Assembly: GCF_021117365.1 (NCBI RefSeq) | Contig: NZ_CP088262.1 | Coordinates: forward strand, 3,536,501-3,600,500 | Direction of reading: 5' to 3' | DNA from: Nocardioides sp. cx-173 | Lineage (GTDB): Bacteria; Actinomycetota; Actinomycetes; Propionibacteriales; Nocardioidaceae | Length of the DNA stretch: 64,000 bases | In this document: piece by piece, positions 18,663 through 28,342 of the stretch | Layout: every line of letters begins with the position of its first letter | How positions within the stretch are numbered: the first letter of the stretch is position 1 | Notes under the pieces: model-generated | Seen by the model: the letters and a program-made list of their open reading frames with translations, nothing else | Databases searched by the model: none | What the model was told of the DNA's origin: nothing | Translations under genes and position numbers: made by a program

Positions 18663-19750
18663 CTCGGGCCTCCCAGCCAGGCGGTCAGGGCGCGCTCGCA
18701 GCTGCGGATCTGCTCCACGGGCACGTACTCCTCCTGCTTGTGCGCGAGCATCGGGTCGCCGGGGCCGAAGTTGACGGCCGGCACGCCGAGGGCGGTGAAG
18801 CGCGCGACGTCGGTCCAGCCGAACTTGGGGTTGACCATGCCGTCGGGCCCGCCGACCGCCTCGATGAACGCCTTGGCCGCGGGCCGGTCCAGCCCCGGCA
18901 GGGCTCCCGGCGCGATGTCGGTCAGCGTCACGTCGAAGCCGTCGAAGAACTCGCGCACGAACGCCTCCGCCTCGGCCTCGCTGCGGTCCGGGGCGAAGCG
19001 GAAGTTGACCTCGACCACGCACTCGTCGGGCAGCACGTTGCCGGCCACTCCCCCGCGGACGAAGACCGCGTTGAGCCCCTCGCGGTACTCCAGCCCGTCG
19101 ATCACCGGCCGGCGCGCCTCGTAGGCGTTGAGTCGAGCGAGGACCTCGGCGGCCTTGTGGATGGCGTTGACGCCCTTCCAGCTGCGCGCGGAGTGCGCGC
19201 GCTCGCCCGTCGTACGCACCTCGACGCGCAGGGTGCCCTGGCAGCCGGCCTCGACCACGGCGTTGGACGGCTCCATGAGGATCGCGAAGTCGGCGGCGAG
19301 CAGCTCGGGGTGGCTCTGGCTGAGCAGGTGGAGGCCGTTGAACTCCGCGTCGATCTCCTCGCACTCGTAGAGCACGAGCGTCAGGTCGCGGACCGGCTCG
19401 GTGAGGCCCGCGGCGAGCTTGAGGATGACCGCGTCGCCGCCCTTCATGTCGCACGTGCCCAGACCGTGCAGCAGGCCGGTCGCGTCGTCGAGCCGGCTCG
19501 GCAGGTTGTCGTTGAGCGGGACCGTGTCGAGGTGCCCCGCGATCACGACCCGCTCGTCGCGGCCGAGGTCGGTGCGGGCGACCACCGTGTTGCCGTGCCG
19601 GCTGACGGTGAGGTGGGTCAGCGGCGTCAGCGCCGCCTCCACGGCGTCGGCGATCGCGCCCTCGTCCTTGCTCACCGACTCGATGTCGACGAGCTGCTGG
19701 GTCAGGGTCACGACGTCCGCGGTCAGGTCGAGCTGCATGGCGTCAGTCAA
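18659..19750 (-). CDS. dapE: succinyl-diaminopimelate desuccinylase
   Basis: Up to 363 residues from TTG at 19750; ATG at 19738 (MQLDLTADVVTL) is an equally good start. The M20 metallopeptidase motifs are present: AGHLDTVP with the first zinc His and Asp, LHGLGTCDMKGGDAV with the bridging Asp, and YECEEIDAEFNG with the catalytic Glu pair. A dimerisation domain lies in the middle (QGTLRVEVRTTGERAHSARS). The enzyme gives LL-diaminopimelate and succinate in lysine and peptidoglycan precursor synthesis. dapD, an earlier step, lies 8 kb away at 27381. It is the first gene of an operon with LOG and DivIVA-like genes. Confidence 0.93.
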   Translation of the reverse strand: MTDAMQLDLTADVVTLTQQLVDIESVSKDEGAIADAVEAALTPLTHLTVSRHGNTVVARTDLGRDERVVIAGHLDTVPLNDNLPSRLDDATGLLHGLGTCDMKGGDAVILKLAAGLTEPVRDLTLVLYECEEIDAEFNGLHLLSQSHPELLAADFAILMEPSNAVVEAGCQGTLRVEVRTTGERAHSARSWKGVNAIHKAAEVLARLNAYEARRPVIDGLEYREGLNAVFVRGGVAGNVLPDECVVEVNFRFAPDRSEAEAEAFVREFFDGFDVTLTDIAPGALPGLDRPAAKAFIEAVGGPDGMVNPKFGWTDVARFTALGVPAVNFGPGDPMLAHKQEEYVPVEQIRSCERALTAWLGGPR

Positions 19751-19775
19751 CCAGCCGCACCTCTACCGCCGAAAC

Positions 19776-19789
19776 TGAAACCTGTTCTA
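19776..19789 (+). promoter_or_regulatory. KstR-like operator overlapping a probable leaderless promoter
   Basis: TGAAACCTGTTCTA fits the KstR consensus TnnAACnnGTTnnA at every defined position. It sits 11-24 bases before the LLM oxidoreductase ATG in a 49-bp divergent gap. The overlapping TAGTGT at 19788-19793 is placed where the -10 box of a leaderless mRNA would lie. Confidence 0.5.
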
Positions 19790-19799
19790 GTGTTCGGCC

Positions 19800-20645
19800 A
19801 TGCGCAACGGCCTTGTCCTGTTCACCTCCGATCGCGGCATCCGGCCGGCCACACTGGGAGCGGCCGCGGAGGAGCGCGGGTTCGACACGTTCTACGTGCC
19901 CGAGCACACCCACATCCCCGTGAAGCGCGAGGCCGCGCACCCCGGGACCGGGGACGAGACGCTGCCCGACGACCGCTACCTGCGCACCCTCGACCCCTGG
20001 GTCTCGCTGGCGACCGTCGCGCAGGCCACCTCGCGGATCCGGCTCGCCACCGCGGTGGCGCTGCCGGTCGAGTCCGACCCGATCACGCTGGCCAAGCAGA
20101 TCGCCACGCTCGACCACCTCTCCCGAGGCCGGGTCGACATCGGCGCCGGCTTCGGCTGGAACACCGACGAGCTGGCCGACCACCACGTGCCGGCAGACAG
20201 GCGCCGGACCGTCCTGCGCGAGTACGTCGAGGCGATGCGCGCGCTCTGGACGCAGGAGGAGGCGTCCTACGACGGCGAGTTCGTGTCGTTCGGGCCGTCG
20301 TGGGCCTTCCCCAAGCCGGCCGAGCACATCCCGCTCATCATCGGCGCGGGCGGCGGACCCAAGACGTTCGCGTGGATCGCCGCCCATGCCGACGGCTGGA
20401 TGACCACCCCCGCCCAGCAGGACATCTCGGGCCAGATCGCGGCCCTCCAGAAAGCCTGGGCCGATGCTGGCCGCACGGGCGCCCCCGAGATCCGGATCCT
20501 GATCGCCTTCAAGCCCGACCCCCAGGACCTTGCGGCCTGGGCGGAGCAGGGCGCGACCGAGCTCATCTGGGGGGTCCCGGACAAGGCCGAGGACGAGGTG
20601 CTCGCCTCGCTCGACCGGCTGGCCGGCAGGCTGGGCCTCGGCTGA
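19800..20645 (+). CDS. LLM-class F420-dependent oxidoreductase
   Basis: 281 residues of the bacterial luciferase-like TIM barrel, in the TIGR03619 type that uses coenzyme F420. Typical motifs are TLGAAAEERGFDTFYVPEHTHIP, ATAVALPVESDPITLAKQIATLDHLSRGRVDIGAGFGW and PLIIGAGGGPKTFAWIAAHADGW. The substrate cannot be read from sequence. A KstR-like operator just upstream suggests a role in sterol or related side-chain metabolism. It is divergent from dapE. The start is ATG at 19800, with no obvious ribosome site, consistent with a leaderless transcript. Confidence 0.88.
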   Translation: MRNGLVLFTSDRGIRPATLGAAAEERGFDTFYVPEHTHIPVKREAAHPGTGDETLPDDRYLRTLDPWVSLATVAQATSRIRLATAVALPVESDPITLAKQIATLDHLSRGRVDIGAGFGWNTDELADHHVPADRRRTVLREYVEAMRALWTQEEASYDGEFVSFGPSWAFPKPAEHIPLIIGAGGGPKTFAWIAAHADGWMTTPAQQDISGQIAALQKAWADAGRTGAPEIRILIAFKPDPQDLAAWAEQGATELIWGVPDKAEDEVLASLDRLAGRLGLG

Positions 20646-20656
20646 GCCGGCGCGTC

Positions 20657-23600
20657 TCAGGCCTTGGTCACCGTCACGACCGGCTCGCCGTCGGGGCCGT
20701 CGCCGACCTCGTACGACGTCGCGAGGGTCTCGCTGGTGATCAGCCGCTCGTGGGTGCGAGCCGCCTCCTGGACCGCGGCCGGTCCGGAGATCACCAGGGA
20801 GATCCGGTCGGAGACGTCGAGGCCGGCGTCGCGCCGGGCCTGCTGCACCTGACGGACCAGGTCGCGCGCCAGCCCTTCGGCGGCGAGCTCCGGGGTGACC
20901 GCGGTGTCGAGCACCACGAAGCCACCACCCGGCAGCACGCCGGTGGCCGAGTCGGGGTCGGCCGAGCCGGCGACGGTGTCGAGCGTGTACTCCCCCTCGA
21001 CCAGCTCCAGCCCGCCCGCCGTGACGGTGCCGTCGTCGGCCACCGACCAGTCGCCGGACTTGGACCCCTTGATCGCGCGCTGCACGTCCTTGCCCAGGCG
21101 CGGGCCCGCCGCCCGGGCGTTGACGCTCAGCCGCTGCTCGACGCCGTACGACGCCGCCTCGTCGGAGTCGGCGGCCAGCAGGCGCACCTGCTTGACGTTG
21201 ACCTCGTCGGCGACGATGCCCTCGAAGCCCGCGAGGGCCCCGGGGTCGGCGACCACGACGGTCAGCGTCGCCAACGGCAGCCGGTTGCGCAGGCTGCCGG
21301 CCTTGCGCAGCGCCGACGTGGCCGAGCAGACCTCGCGCACCTGGTCCATCGCGGCGACGAGCGCGTCGTCGGCCGGGAGCTCGTCGGCCGACGGCCAGTC
21401 GGCGAGGTGCACCGAGCGGCCGCCCGTGAGCCCGCGCCAGACCTCCTCGGTCGTCAGCGGGAGCAGCGGCGCGGTGACCCGGCAGACGACCTCGAGGACC
21501 GTGTAGAGCGTGTCGAACGCGTCGGTGTTGTCACCCCAGAAGCGGTCGCGGGACCGACGGATGTACCAGTTGGTCAGCACGTCGAGGAACGAGCGCGTCG
21601 AGTCACACGCGTCCGCCACGGCGTAGGCGTCCATCTGCCGCGTCATCTGCTCGACGTACTGGCGACACTTGGCCAGCAGGTAGCGGTCGAGCGGGTCGGT
21701 CGACGCCGTCGACCACCGCGCCTCGTAGCCCGCACCGTCGCGCGCGGCGTTGGCGTAGAGCTGGAAGAAGTACCAGCTGTTCCACAGCGGGATCATCACC
21801 TGGCGCACCGAGTCGCGGATGCCCTGCTCGGTGACGATCAGGTTGCCTCCGCGCAGGATCGGGGAGGACATCAGGAACCAGCGCATCGCATCGGCGCCGT
21901 CACGGTCGAAGACCTCGCTGACGTCGGGGTAGTTGCGCAGCGACTTCGACATCTTGTTGCCGTCGGAGCCCAGCACGATGCCGTGGCTGATGCACGAGCT
22001 GAACGCCGGCCGGTCGAAGATCGCGGTCGCCAGCACGTGCAGCGTGTAGAACCAGCCGCGGGTCTGGCCGATGTACTCGACGATGAAGTCGCCCGGGAAG
22101 TGGTGCTCGAACCAGTCGGCGTTCTCGAAGGGGTAGTGCACCTGCGCGAAGCTCATCGAGCCGGAGTCGAACCACACGTCGAGCACGTCGGGCACGCGGC
22201 GCATCATCGACCTGCCCGTGGGGTCGTCGGGGTTGGGGCGCACCAGGTCGTCGACGTAGGGCCGGTGCAGGTCGGGCACCCCGTCCCCCTTGCCCGGCAG
22301 CCGACCGAAGTCGCGCTCGATCTCCTCGAAGCTGCCGTATACGTCGATGCGCGGGTACGTCGGGTCGTCGCTCTTCCAGACCGGGACCGGGGAGCCCCAG
22401 AAGCGGTTGCGGGTGATCGACCAGTCGCGGGCGTTCTCCAGCCACTTGCCGAACTGACCGTCCTTGATGTGCTCGGGGACCCAGCGGATCTCCTGGTTGA
22501 GCTCGAGCATCCGCTGCTTGACCGCGGTCACCTCCACGAACCACGACGAGACCCCCTTGTAGATCAGGGGCTCACGGCAGCGCCAGCAGTGCGGGTAGGA
22601 GTGGTCGTAGGTCTCGCGCCGCAGCAGCACGGTGCCGGGCGAGACCGAGCCGGTCTCCCCCGAGCCGGCGGTGGCGGCCTTGAGGTGGTCGATGATCTGC
22701 AGGTTGGCGTCGAAGACCAGCAGGCCCTCGTAGTCGACGACGGGGAACGTGAACTTCCCGTCCTTGCCGACCGGCATCACGGCCTCGATGCCCTCGCGGT
22801 CCGTCACGACCTTGTCGTCCTCACCGAAGGCGCCCGCGGTGTGGACGAGCCCGGTGCCGTCGGTGGTGGTGACGAACTCCGCCGGCACCAGCCGGAACGC
22901 GTTGTCGTGCCCGGCGTAGTAGGAGAACGGCGGGGTGTAGGTGAGGCCGACGAGCTCGCTGCCCTTGCCCCGCCACGTGACCTCGGGGCTCTCCCCCAGC
23001 TCACGCGCGTACGACGCCACGCGGGCCTCGGCGAGCAGGTAGCGCGTCCCCTCCACCTCGACGACGACGTAGTCGATGTCCTCGCCGACCATCACCGCGA
23101 GGTTGGACGGCAGCGTCCACGGCGTCGTCGTCCAGACCAGCACCTTGACGCCCTGGAAGTCACCAGGCGTCGTGACGTCGTACCCCACGGTGACCGCCGG
23201 GTCCTGGCGCATCTGGTAGACGTCGTCGTCCATGCGCAGCTCGTGGTTGGACAGCGGCGTCTCGTCGTTCCAGCAGTACGGCAGCACCCGGAAGCCCTCG
23301 TAGACCAGGCCCTTCTCGTGCAGCTGCTTGAACGCCCAGATGACCGACTCCATGTAGTCGGGGTTCATGGTGCGGTAGTCGTGGTCGAAGTCCACCCAGC
23401 GCGCCTGGCGGGTGACGTACTCGCGCCACTCGCCGGTGTACTTCATCACCGACTCGCGGCAGGCCTCGTTGAACTTGTCGATGCCCATCTCGACGATCTC
23501 GTCGGTGGTCTTGATGCCGTTGAGGCGCATCGCCTCGAGCTCGGCGGGCAGGCCGTGGGTGTCCCAGCCGAAGCGGCGCTCGACCTTGCGCCCGCGCATG

Positions 23601-23854
23601 GTCTGGTAGCGCGGGATCAGGTCCTTGACGTAGCCGGTCAGCAGGTGGCCGTAGTGCGGCAGCCCGTTGGCGAACGGCGGGCCGTCGTAGAAGACGAACT
23701 CGTTGGCGCCGTCCTCGCCCGCGTCCCGCTGGTCGATGCTGGCCTGGAAGGTGCCATCGGCGTCCCAGTAGTCGAGCACCCGCTCCTCGATCTCGGGGAA
23801 CCTCGGGCTGGACGGGACACCGTCGCCGGTGGTGGAGACCTTCGGATAGGCCAT
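20657..23854 (-). CDS. ileS: isoleucyl-tRNA synthetase, long (type 2-like) form
   Basis: 1065 residues from ATG at 23854 ([20 protein letters not shown]). The class I motifs are present: PHYGH (HIGH-type, residues 66-70) and NKMSKS. The editing domain contains [15 protein letters not shown], and the C-terminal anticodon-binding region is long. The [20 protein letters not shown] pattern and the length match the eukaryote-like IleRS2 group common in actinobacteria, which is often associated with natural mupirocin tolerance. Translation is probably controlled by the T-box leader upstream. The 1747-codon antisense open frame across it is a GC artefact. Confidence 0.97.
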   Translation of the reverse strand: MAYPKVSTTGDGVPSSPRFPEIEERVLDYWDADGTFQASIDQRDAGEDGANEFVFYDGPPFANGLPHYGHLLTGYVKDLIPRYQTMRGRKVERRFGWDTHGLPAELEAMRLNGIKTTDEIVEMGIDKFNEACRESVMKYTGEWREYVTRQARWVDFDHDYRTMNPDYMESVIWAFKQLHEKGLVYEGFRVLPYCWNDETPLSNHELRMDDDVYQMRQDPAVTVGYDVTTPGDFQGVKVLVWTTTPWTLPSNLAVMVGEDIDYVVVEVEGTRYLLAEARVASYARELGESPEVTWRGKGSELVGLTYTPPFSYYAGHDNAFRLVPAEFVTTTDGTGLVHTAGAFGEDDKVVTDREGIEAVMPVGKDGKFTFPVVDYEGLLVFDANLQIIDHLKAATAGSGETGSVSPGTVLLRRETYDHSYPHCWRCREPLIYKGVSSWFVEVTAVKQRMLELNQEIRWVPEHIKDGQFGKWLENARDWSITRNRFWGSPVPVWKSDDPTYPRIDVYGSFEEIERDFGRLPGKGDGVPDLHRPYVDDLVRPNPDDPTGRSMMRRVPDVLDVWFDSGSMSFAQVHYPFENADWFEHHFPGDFIVEYIGQTRGWFYTLHVLATAIFDRPAFSSCISHGIVLGSDGNKMSKSLRNYPDVSEVFDRDGADAMRWFLMSSPILRGGNLIVTEQGIRDSVRQVMIPLWNSWYFFQLYANAARDGAGYEARWSTASTDPLDRYLLAKCRQYVEQMTRQMDAYAVADACDSTRSFLDVLTNWYIRRSRDRFWGDNTDAFDTLYTVLEVVCRVTAPLLPLTTEEVWRGLTGGRSVHLADWPSADELPADDALVAAMDQVREVCSATSALRKAGSLRNRLPLATLTVVVADPGALAGFEGIVADEVNVKQVRLLAADSDEAASYGVEQRLSVNARAAGPRLGKDVQRAIKGSKSGDWSVADDGTVTAGGLELVEGEYTLDTVAGSADPDSATGVLPGGGFVVLDTAVTPELAAEGLARDLVRQVQQARRDAGLDVSDRISLVISGPAAVQEAARTHERLITSETLATSYEVGDGPDGEPVVTVTKA

Positions 23855-23869
23855 GGCTGCGCTCCTGCT

Positions 23870-24060
23870 GGTACGTCGGTCGACTCGGGCTTCTGCCACG
23901 AGGACGACGCCCTGACTGCTGGGCCGCGGTACCACCTCGCTTGCCGCCCCGTCTCCGGGACGACCGCTCGTTCACGGCTGTGACGGGCCTACCCGTCCGG
24001 GTCTAGTGAGCACTCGCGTGCCGTTCTTCCGGAGGCTCGCCGCTGATGACGGCTCAGACG
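23870..24060 (-). promoter_or_regulatory. T-box leader controlling ileS
   Basis: Read on the minus strand, the leader has the specifier ATC (Ile) at 24047-24045 within GTCATCAGCGGCGAGCC. It is followed by CCGGAAGAACGGC and, downstream, GAGGTGGTACCGCGG. The last contains the invariant T-box sequence GGTGGTACCGCGG (23936-23924), which pairs with the free CCA end of uncharged tRNA-Ile. The short stem I and the location next to the ribosome site (AGGAG before ATG 23854) fit the actinobacterial class that controls translation rather than termination. Confidence 0.9.
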
Positions 24061-24179
24061 CCTGTGGGCCCAGCGTAACGGACACAGCGATGGTTCTCCG
24101 CCTCACGGGGGCGTACAGTCGGTACCGCGTTTCAGGAGATTTGGGGGGTCCGTCACCGAACCCACCTGAGGAGCCCCCG

Positions 24180-24860
24180 ATGTCCACTCTCCAGCACACC
24201 CGGCGCACCCGACCCGGCCGACGCAGTTGGCGCAGCCGGGTCCTCGCTTCCCTCGCCGCCGGCTCCCTCGCTCTCGCACTGGCCTCCTGTGGCGACGACG
24301 ACTCGGACTCCGACCCGGACTCCGACTCGAGCTCTGACTCGAGCTCCGACTCGAGCCCCAGCGAGACCGCGTCGGCTCCGAGCTCGTCCGGGGCGGCGTC
24401 GGAGAGCCCCAGCCCCCCCGCCGCAGCGGACGACGCCGCCCTGCTGGCCGCCGGCGGGACCGCCCTGGACGCGGTGAACGGCGGCACCGTCTTCTCGGTC
24501 GACCAGGAGGCCGGCTCCTGGGACGTGGAGGTGGTGACCCCGGACGGCACCGAGAACAAGCTGCGGGTCTCTGCCGACGGCAGCACGGTGGAGCGCGGCC
24601 CGACCGCCGAGCGCGGCGACGACGCCGACGACCGCGCCGAGCGCCGCAAGCTGCTCAACGACACCACGGTCGACTTCGCCAACGCGATCCGCTCGGCTCG
24701 CGGCACCGCACCGGCCGGCACCGTCACCGGGGTGGACCTGGAGCTGGACCGCGGCGCTCCCACGTGGGATGTCCATCTCGACGAGGACACCCCCGAGGAG
24801 CAGACGGTCACGGTCGACGGCGTGACCGGCAAGGTGATGGGCACCCAGCCCGACGACTGA
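24180..24860 (+). CDS. PepSY-type secreted lipoprotein
   Basis: 226 residues from ATG at 24180, with GAGGAG 7-12 bases upstream. An Arg-rich n-region and hydrophobic core end in the lipobox LALASC. A striking Asp/Ser repeat linker follows (DSDSDPDSDSSSDSSSDSS). The C-terminal half has two PepSY-like units: GTALDAVNGGTVFSVDQEAGSWDVEVV, and TVTGVDLELDRGAPTWDVHLDED ending in VDGVTGKVMG. PepSY domains often inhibit proteases or sense cell-wall conditions; the target here is unknown. It is divergent from ileS. Confidence 0.85.
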   Translation: MSTLQHTRRTRPGRRSWRSRVLASLAAGSLALALASCGDDDSDSDPDSDSSSDSSSDSSPSETASAPSSSGAASESPSPPAAADDAALLAAGGTALDAVNGGTVFSVDQEAGSWDVEVVTPDGTENKLRVSADGSTVERGPTAERGDDADDRAERRKLLNDTTVDFANAIRSARGTAPAGTVTGVDLELDRGAPTWDVHLDEDTPEEQTVTVDGVTGKVMGTQPDD

Positions 24861-24911
24861 GTGCGACGACTGGGCGCGACGACTGGGCGCGAGGACTGGC
24901 GCGGGCGCGGT

Positions 24912-25502
24912 TCAGCCGCGGTCCAGCCACTCCAGGACCCGGCGGGCGACCTCCGCGGGGCTGAGCTCGCTGTTGTCCAGGCGCAGGTGGGGCAGCTCGC
25001 GCAGCACGTCGTCGGCGGGCGAAGGGGCGTCCGGATCGGTGTTGGTGCGGTGCGCCCGCTCCATCTCGCGCAGGTGCGCGTCGGACCAGGCCAGGTCCCG
25101 CTTGGAGCGCTTGGCCTCGAGCCGGTCGGCGCCGGTGTTGCGGACCAGCCGCGTGGGCAGGTCGGCGATCAGCTCGAGGACGGAGATCCGCAGCCCGCGA
25201 TCGGCGTACGGCGCCACGAGCCGTCGCACCTCGGCGGCGTCGGCCTCGGAGTCGACGTCCCAGACGAGGGTGAAGACCAGCCGGGTCCCCGAGGCCGCGG
25301 CCTCCTCGATGACGCGCAGCCGGAACTCCGCGTTGAGCGTCTCGAACGGCGGCGTCCCGTAGCCGAAGATCTCCAGCAGCGGCTCGATCGTGTGGTGGTT
25401 GTGGAAGAGCCGGAAGTCCGAGGCCGCGCAGATCGCCCGACCCACCGTCATCTTGCCCACGGCCTGCGGGCCGATGATCAGCAGCAGCTCCCCCTCGCTC
25501 AT
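24912..25502 (-). CDS. P-loop kinase/AAA-type NTP-binding protein
   Basis: 196 residues from ATG at 25502. A Walker A motif is near the N-terminus (LLIIGPQAVGKMTVGRAIC), followed by an Asp-containing segment (RLVFTLVWDVDSEAD). The C-terminus has a helical lid region rich in Arg (RLEAKRSKRDLAWSDAHLREME). The layout resembles small kinases of the shikimate or adenylylsulfate kinase type, but I cannot assign a substrate. It converges on the PepSY gene across a gap of about 50 bp that holds a short 13-bp tandem repeat. Confidence 0.8.
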   Translation of the reverse strand: MSEGELLLIIGPQAVGKMTVGRAICAASDFRLFHNHHTIEPLLEIFGYGTPPFETLNAEFRLRVIEEAAASGTRLVFTLVWDVDSEADAAEVRRLVAPYADRGLRISVLELIADLPTRLVRNTGADRLEAKRSKRDLAWSDAHLREMERAHRTNTDPDAPSPADDVLRELPHLRLDNSELSPAEVARRVLEWLDRG

Positions 25503-25639
25503 GGGCCGGACGGTAGCCGGGGCCGCCCGGGCACGGCGAGCGGTTTGCGCCCTCGAACGTGGCGATCTGTCTGAGAAACTTGACAACGCGACGCCCACCG
25601 CTCAGAGTGGTGTCAAAGAACTCATACATCGGAGGTGCC

Positions 25640-26053
25640 ATGAACGCCACTCGGACCGACCTGCCCACCGCCACCCGTTGGGCCACCGCCGTCGGCTGCG
25701 GCCTCGGCGCTGCCGCCGCGGTGGGGAGCCTCGCTGCCTGGGCGCGGGACGACGCGTCGGACGGCATCACGTTCGCGGTGTTCGCGCTGCTGACGCTGCC
25801 GTTCGTGACGGCGCTGGCGGCGCTCCTGCTGGACCGCACGCCGCGGCCCGAGCGGGACGAGGACTCCATCGAGTCCCAGTGGGCCACCCGCGCCAGCAGC
25901 GGCGCCTTCTACGACACGATCGCGGCGATGGGGCTGGCCACGGTCGCCTCCTCCGTCCTCGACACCGACTCCGTGCCGATCTGGGTCTTCCTCGTCCTGG
26001 GGCTGCTGGACATGTGCGCGCGCCTGGTGCTGCTCGGGCGCCGGGAGGGCTGA
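25640..26053 (+). CDS. small four-helix membrane protein paired with HTH regulator
   Basis: 137 residues from ATG at 25640, with GGAGG (25631-25635) at good spacing. Four hydrophobic helices are predicted: TAVGCGLGAAAAVGSLAAW, ITFAVFALLTLPFVTALAALLL, AAMGLATVASSVL and IWVFLVLGLLDMCARLVLL. The arrangement resembles DUF2178-type membrane proteins that are encoded with tiny XRE regulators. The stop overlaps the next ATG by one base (TGATG), so the two are translated together. The function is unknown. Confidence 0.78.
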   Translation: MNATRTDLPTATRWATAVGCGLGAAAAVGSLAAWARDDASDGITFAVFALLTLPFVTALAALLLDRTPRPERDEDSIESQWATRASSGAFYDTIAAMGLATVASSVLDTDSVPIWVFLVLGLLDMCARLVLLGRREG

Positions 26054-26256
26054 TGCACAACCGGCTGCGGGCGCTGCGCGAGCAGGCGGGGCTGTCCCAG
26101 GGCGAGTGCGCCAAGGCGCTCGGGGTGTCGCGGCAGACCGTGATCTCGATCGAGAAGGGTCACTTCGACCCGCGGCTGTCGCTGGCCTTCCGGATCGGCC
26201 GGCTCTTCGAGGTCCCGCTCGATGAGGTCTTCATCCCCGACCCGACTGATCCTTGA
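26053..26256 (+). CDS. small XRE-family (YozG-like) transcriptional regulator
   Basis: 67 residues forming one complete Cro/CI-type HTH: NRLRALREQAGLSQGECAKALGVSRQTVISIEKG, then the typical RLSLAFRIGRLFEVPLDEVF. Such stand-alone regulators are commonly paired with a small membrane protein, as here (TGATG overlap). It may autoregulate the pair. The last 26 bases overlap the 3' end of the convergent LigD-type gene. Confidence 0.88.
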   Translation: MHNRLRALREQAGLSQGECAKALGVSRQTVISIEKGHFDPRLSLAFRIGRLFEVPLDEVFIPDPTDP

Positions 26257-26593
26257 CCAGGTGCAGCAGCCAGTCGCGCCCGGTGTGGATGAGCGCGTAG
26301 CGGCGTACCCCGCCGGTGCCGTGCAGGTCGAACACGAACCGCCGGTCGTTGCGGTCCACCAGCTCCCACCAGCCGTGGTCGGCGATCGACTTGTGTTCGT
26401 CGGTGTACGTCGCATGGTCCAGGTCGTGGTCGGCGACGGCCACCGCGAGCCGGTCGTGGGCGCTGTCGGTGGGCAGACCCTTGGGCACTGCCCAGGACCG
26501 CAGCGTGCCGCCCTCCTCCAGGCGCAGGTCGAAGTGGTGACGTGGCTGCTCGTGCTCGTGGAGCACCCACACCGGACGGGTCACGCCGACCAT
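26231..26593 (-). CDS. stand-alone LigD 3'-phosphoesterase domain protein
   Basis: 120 residues from ATG at 26593. It is just the phosphoesterase (PE) domain of bacterial NHEJ ligase D: PVWVLHEHEQPRHHFDLRLEEGG carries the catalytic His and Asp of HHxDLRLE, SWAVPKGLPTD follows, and GWWELVDRNDRRFVFDL is further on. PE domains trim 3' ends at breaks. No ligase, polymerase or ku gene is nearby. Free-standing PE proteins are known in actinobacteria. It converges with the XRE gene with a 26-base overlap. Confidence 0.88.
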   Translation of the reverse strand: MVGVTRPVWVLHEHEQPRHHFDLRLEEGGTLRSWAVPKGLPTDSAHDRLAVAVADHDLDHATYTDEHKSIADHGWWELVDRNDRRFVFDLHGTGGVRRYALIHTGRDWLLHLVKDQSGRG

Positions 26594-26619
26594 TGTGCCT
26601 AGCGCAATACGGTGAGCGC

Positions 26620-27360
26620 GTGACCTCCCGCGGCCTCCGGCTCCTGCGCTGGCTGATGTGGCTGGTCTGCCTGCTCGTCGCCTGCTACGCCCTGTGGCTC
26701 CTGGCGAAGTCGGACTACGACGAGACCTTCGACCGGCCGATCTTCGTCCTGCTCGCCGCCGACACCGCGCTCGGGGTCGTCCTCTACCTCGGGCCCGGCT
26801 GCCTGGACCCCCGCCGGTTCCCGGCCCGGATGTCGGCGGTGCTCGTCCCGGGCACGAGCGCGCTGCTGGTCCAGCTCCTCGTGGGTTTCCTGTTGTTCCC
26901 GGCGACGCTGGTGGAGGGCGAGAGCCCCGACCGCTCGTGGTACGGCGTGGTCGCCCTGCTCGTCCTCGCCCTCGGCCTCGGCGCGGTCCTGCTCGCGGTC
27001 GTCACGTTCGCCCTGGTGATCGGTCCGGTCGCCACGATCGCCACGAGGTCCCGGGTCGCGCTGCGCGGCGACCCGGACGCCCGCTACGCGGTGGCCTGCA
27101 GTGCGGTGCTGCTGCTGACCGTCGTCGTAGCGGTCTGCGTGGCGGCGATCGACCCGGTCGGCGGGCGCAGCGGCCTGCTCTTGCGCGGCGTTCTGCTGCT
27201 CCTGGGCGTCAGCGAGGCCGCCGGCGGACGCGACGCCGTCGCCTGGCTGGGCCGCGCCGCCCTCCTCGCCCTGGTCCTCGCCCTGGTCCTCATGGCCCGC
27301 GCCCGGCGCCGGCTCGCGGCGACGGGCGTCGACCCGGACAGGCCGTCGGCCAGCGTCTGA
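26620..27360 (+). CDS. integral membrane protein, unrecognised
   Basis: 246 residues from GTG at 26620. At least six hydrophobic segments are visible: [93 protein letters not shown] and [19 protein letters not shown]. No catalytic or family motif is recognised. It is 20 bases upstream of dapD on the same strand, so it may share its transcript. The frame is firmly coding by length and hydrophobic pattern, but the function is unknown. Confidence 0.75.
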   Translation: MTSRGLRLLRWLMWLVCLLVACYALWLLAKSDYDETFDRPIFVLLAADTALGVVLYLGPGCLDPRRFPARMSAVLVPGTSALLVQLLVGFLLFPATLVEGESPDRSWYGVVALLVLALGLGAVLLAVVTFALVIGPVATIATRSRVALRGDPDARYAVACSAVLLLTVVVAVCVAAIDPVGGRSGLLLRGVLLLLGVSEAAGGRDAVAWLGRAALLALVLALVLMARARRRLAATGVDPDRPSASV

Positions 27361-27380
27361 GAGCCCCTAGGCTGGTCCGC

Positions 27381-28325
27381 GTGAGTGACGCGACGACTGC
27401 CCACGGCTTCGGCCTCGCCACCCTCGACGCGGCCGGCGCCGTGCTCGACGTGTGGTTCCCCGCCCCCGCGCTCGGCGCGAGCGACGGCACCGAGGCCCCC
27501 GCCTCGCTGAGGGCCCTCGAGGGCGACGACGACGCGCGCGGCGTACGCCGCGAGGTCCGCCTGGTCGAGATCGCCGACCTCGCGACGGCTCCGGCGTCCA
27601 CGGAGGACGTCTGGCTGCGCCTGCACCTGCTGTCCGCGCGCCTGGTCACGCCGCACTCGATCAGCCTCGACGGCATCTTCGGCCTGCTGGCCAACGTGGT
27701 GTGGACCTCCGCCGGCCCGTGCGCGGTCGCGGGCTTCGAGGAGACCCGCGGCCGGCTGCGGGCGGCAGGCCAGCACGTGACGGTCTACGGCGTCGACAAG
27801 TTCCCCCGCATGGTCGACTACGTGCTGCCGTCCGGCGTCCGCATCGCCGACGCCGACCGCGTCCGCCTCGGCGCCCACCTCGCCGAGGGCACCACCGTCA
27901 TGCACGAGGGCTTCGTGAACTACAACGCCGGCACGCTCGGCGCCTCGATGGTCGAGGGGCGCATCTCGGCCGGGGTGCTCGTCGGCGACGGCTCCGACGT
28001 GGGCGGCGGCGCGTCGATCATGGGCACGCTGTCCGGCGGCGGCAAGCAGGTCATCTCCATCGGCCGCCGCTGCCTGCTCGGCGCCAACTCGGGCCTGGGC
28101 ATCTCCCTCGGCGACGACTGCGTGGTCGAGGCTGGCTGCTACGTCACCGCCGGCACCAAGGTCACGATGAAGGACGCCGACGGTACGACGAAGGTGGTCA
28201 AGGCGCTCGAGCTCTCCGGCGCCAGCAACGTCCTCTTCCGCCGCAACTCCGTCACCGGCGCCATCGAGGCCGTCCCGTGGCACGGCGAGGGCATCGTGCT
28301 CAACGAGGACCTGCACGCCAACTGA
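27381..28325 (+). CDS. dapD: tetrahydrodipicolinate N-succinyltransferase
   Basis: 314 residues from GTG at 27381, typical of the actinobacterial DapD. The C-terminal half is a left-handed beta-helix of hexapeptide repeats: [40 protein letters not shown] and [20 protein letters not shown]. It transfers succinyl from succinyl-CoA to tetrahydrodipicolinate, the step that commits to the succinylase branch of diaminopimelate and lysine synthesis. dapE, later in the pathway, is at 18659-19750 on the other strand. The gene is followed by a large palindrome that may end transcription. Confidence 0.95.
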   Translation: MSDATTAHGFGLATLDAAGAVLDVWFPAPALGASDGTEAPASLRALEGDDDARGVRREVRLVEIADLATAPASTEDVWLRLHLLSARLVTPHSISLDGIFGLLANVVWTSAGPCAVAGFEETRGRLRAAGQHVTVYGVDKFPRMVDYVLPSGVRIADADRVRLGAHLAEGTTVMHEGFVNYNAGTLGASMVEGRISAGVLVGDGSDVGGGASIMGTLSGGGKQVISIGRRCLLGANSGLGISLGDDCVVEAGCYVTAGTKVTMKDADGTTKVVKALELSGASNVLFRRNSVTGAIEAVPWHGEGIVLNEDLHAN

Positions 28326-28342
28326 CGCCGCCGCGTCCGTCG

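Noticed and set aside
18740..23983. A 1747-codon open frame on the + strand opposite ileS and dapE.
   Set aside because: It is a GC-rich antisense shadow: His/Arg/Val/Asp-rich composition, no domain, and it covers well-conserved genes on the other strand.
24857..24905. Short tandem repeat GCGCGACGACTGG (about 13-bp period) after the PepSY gene.
   Set aside because: Only about three imperfect units; probably simple slippage and too short to interpret.
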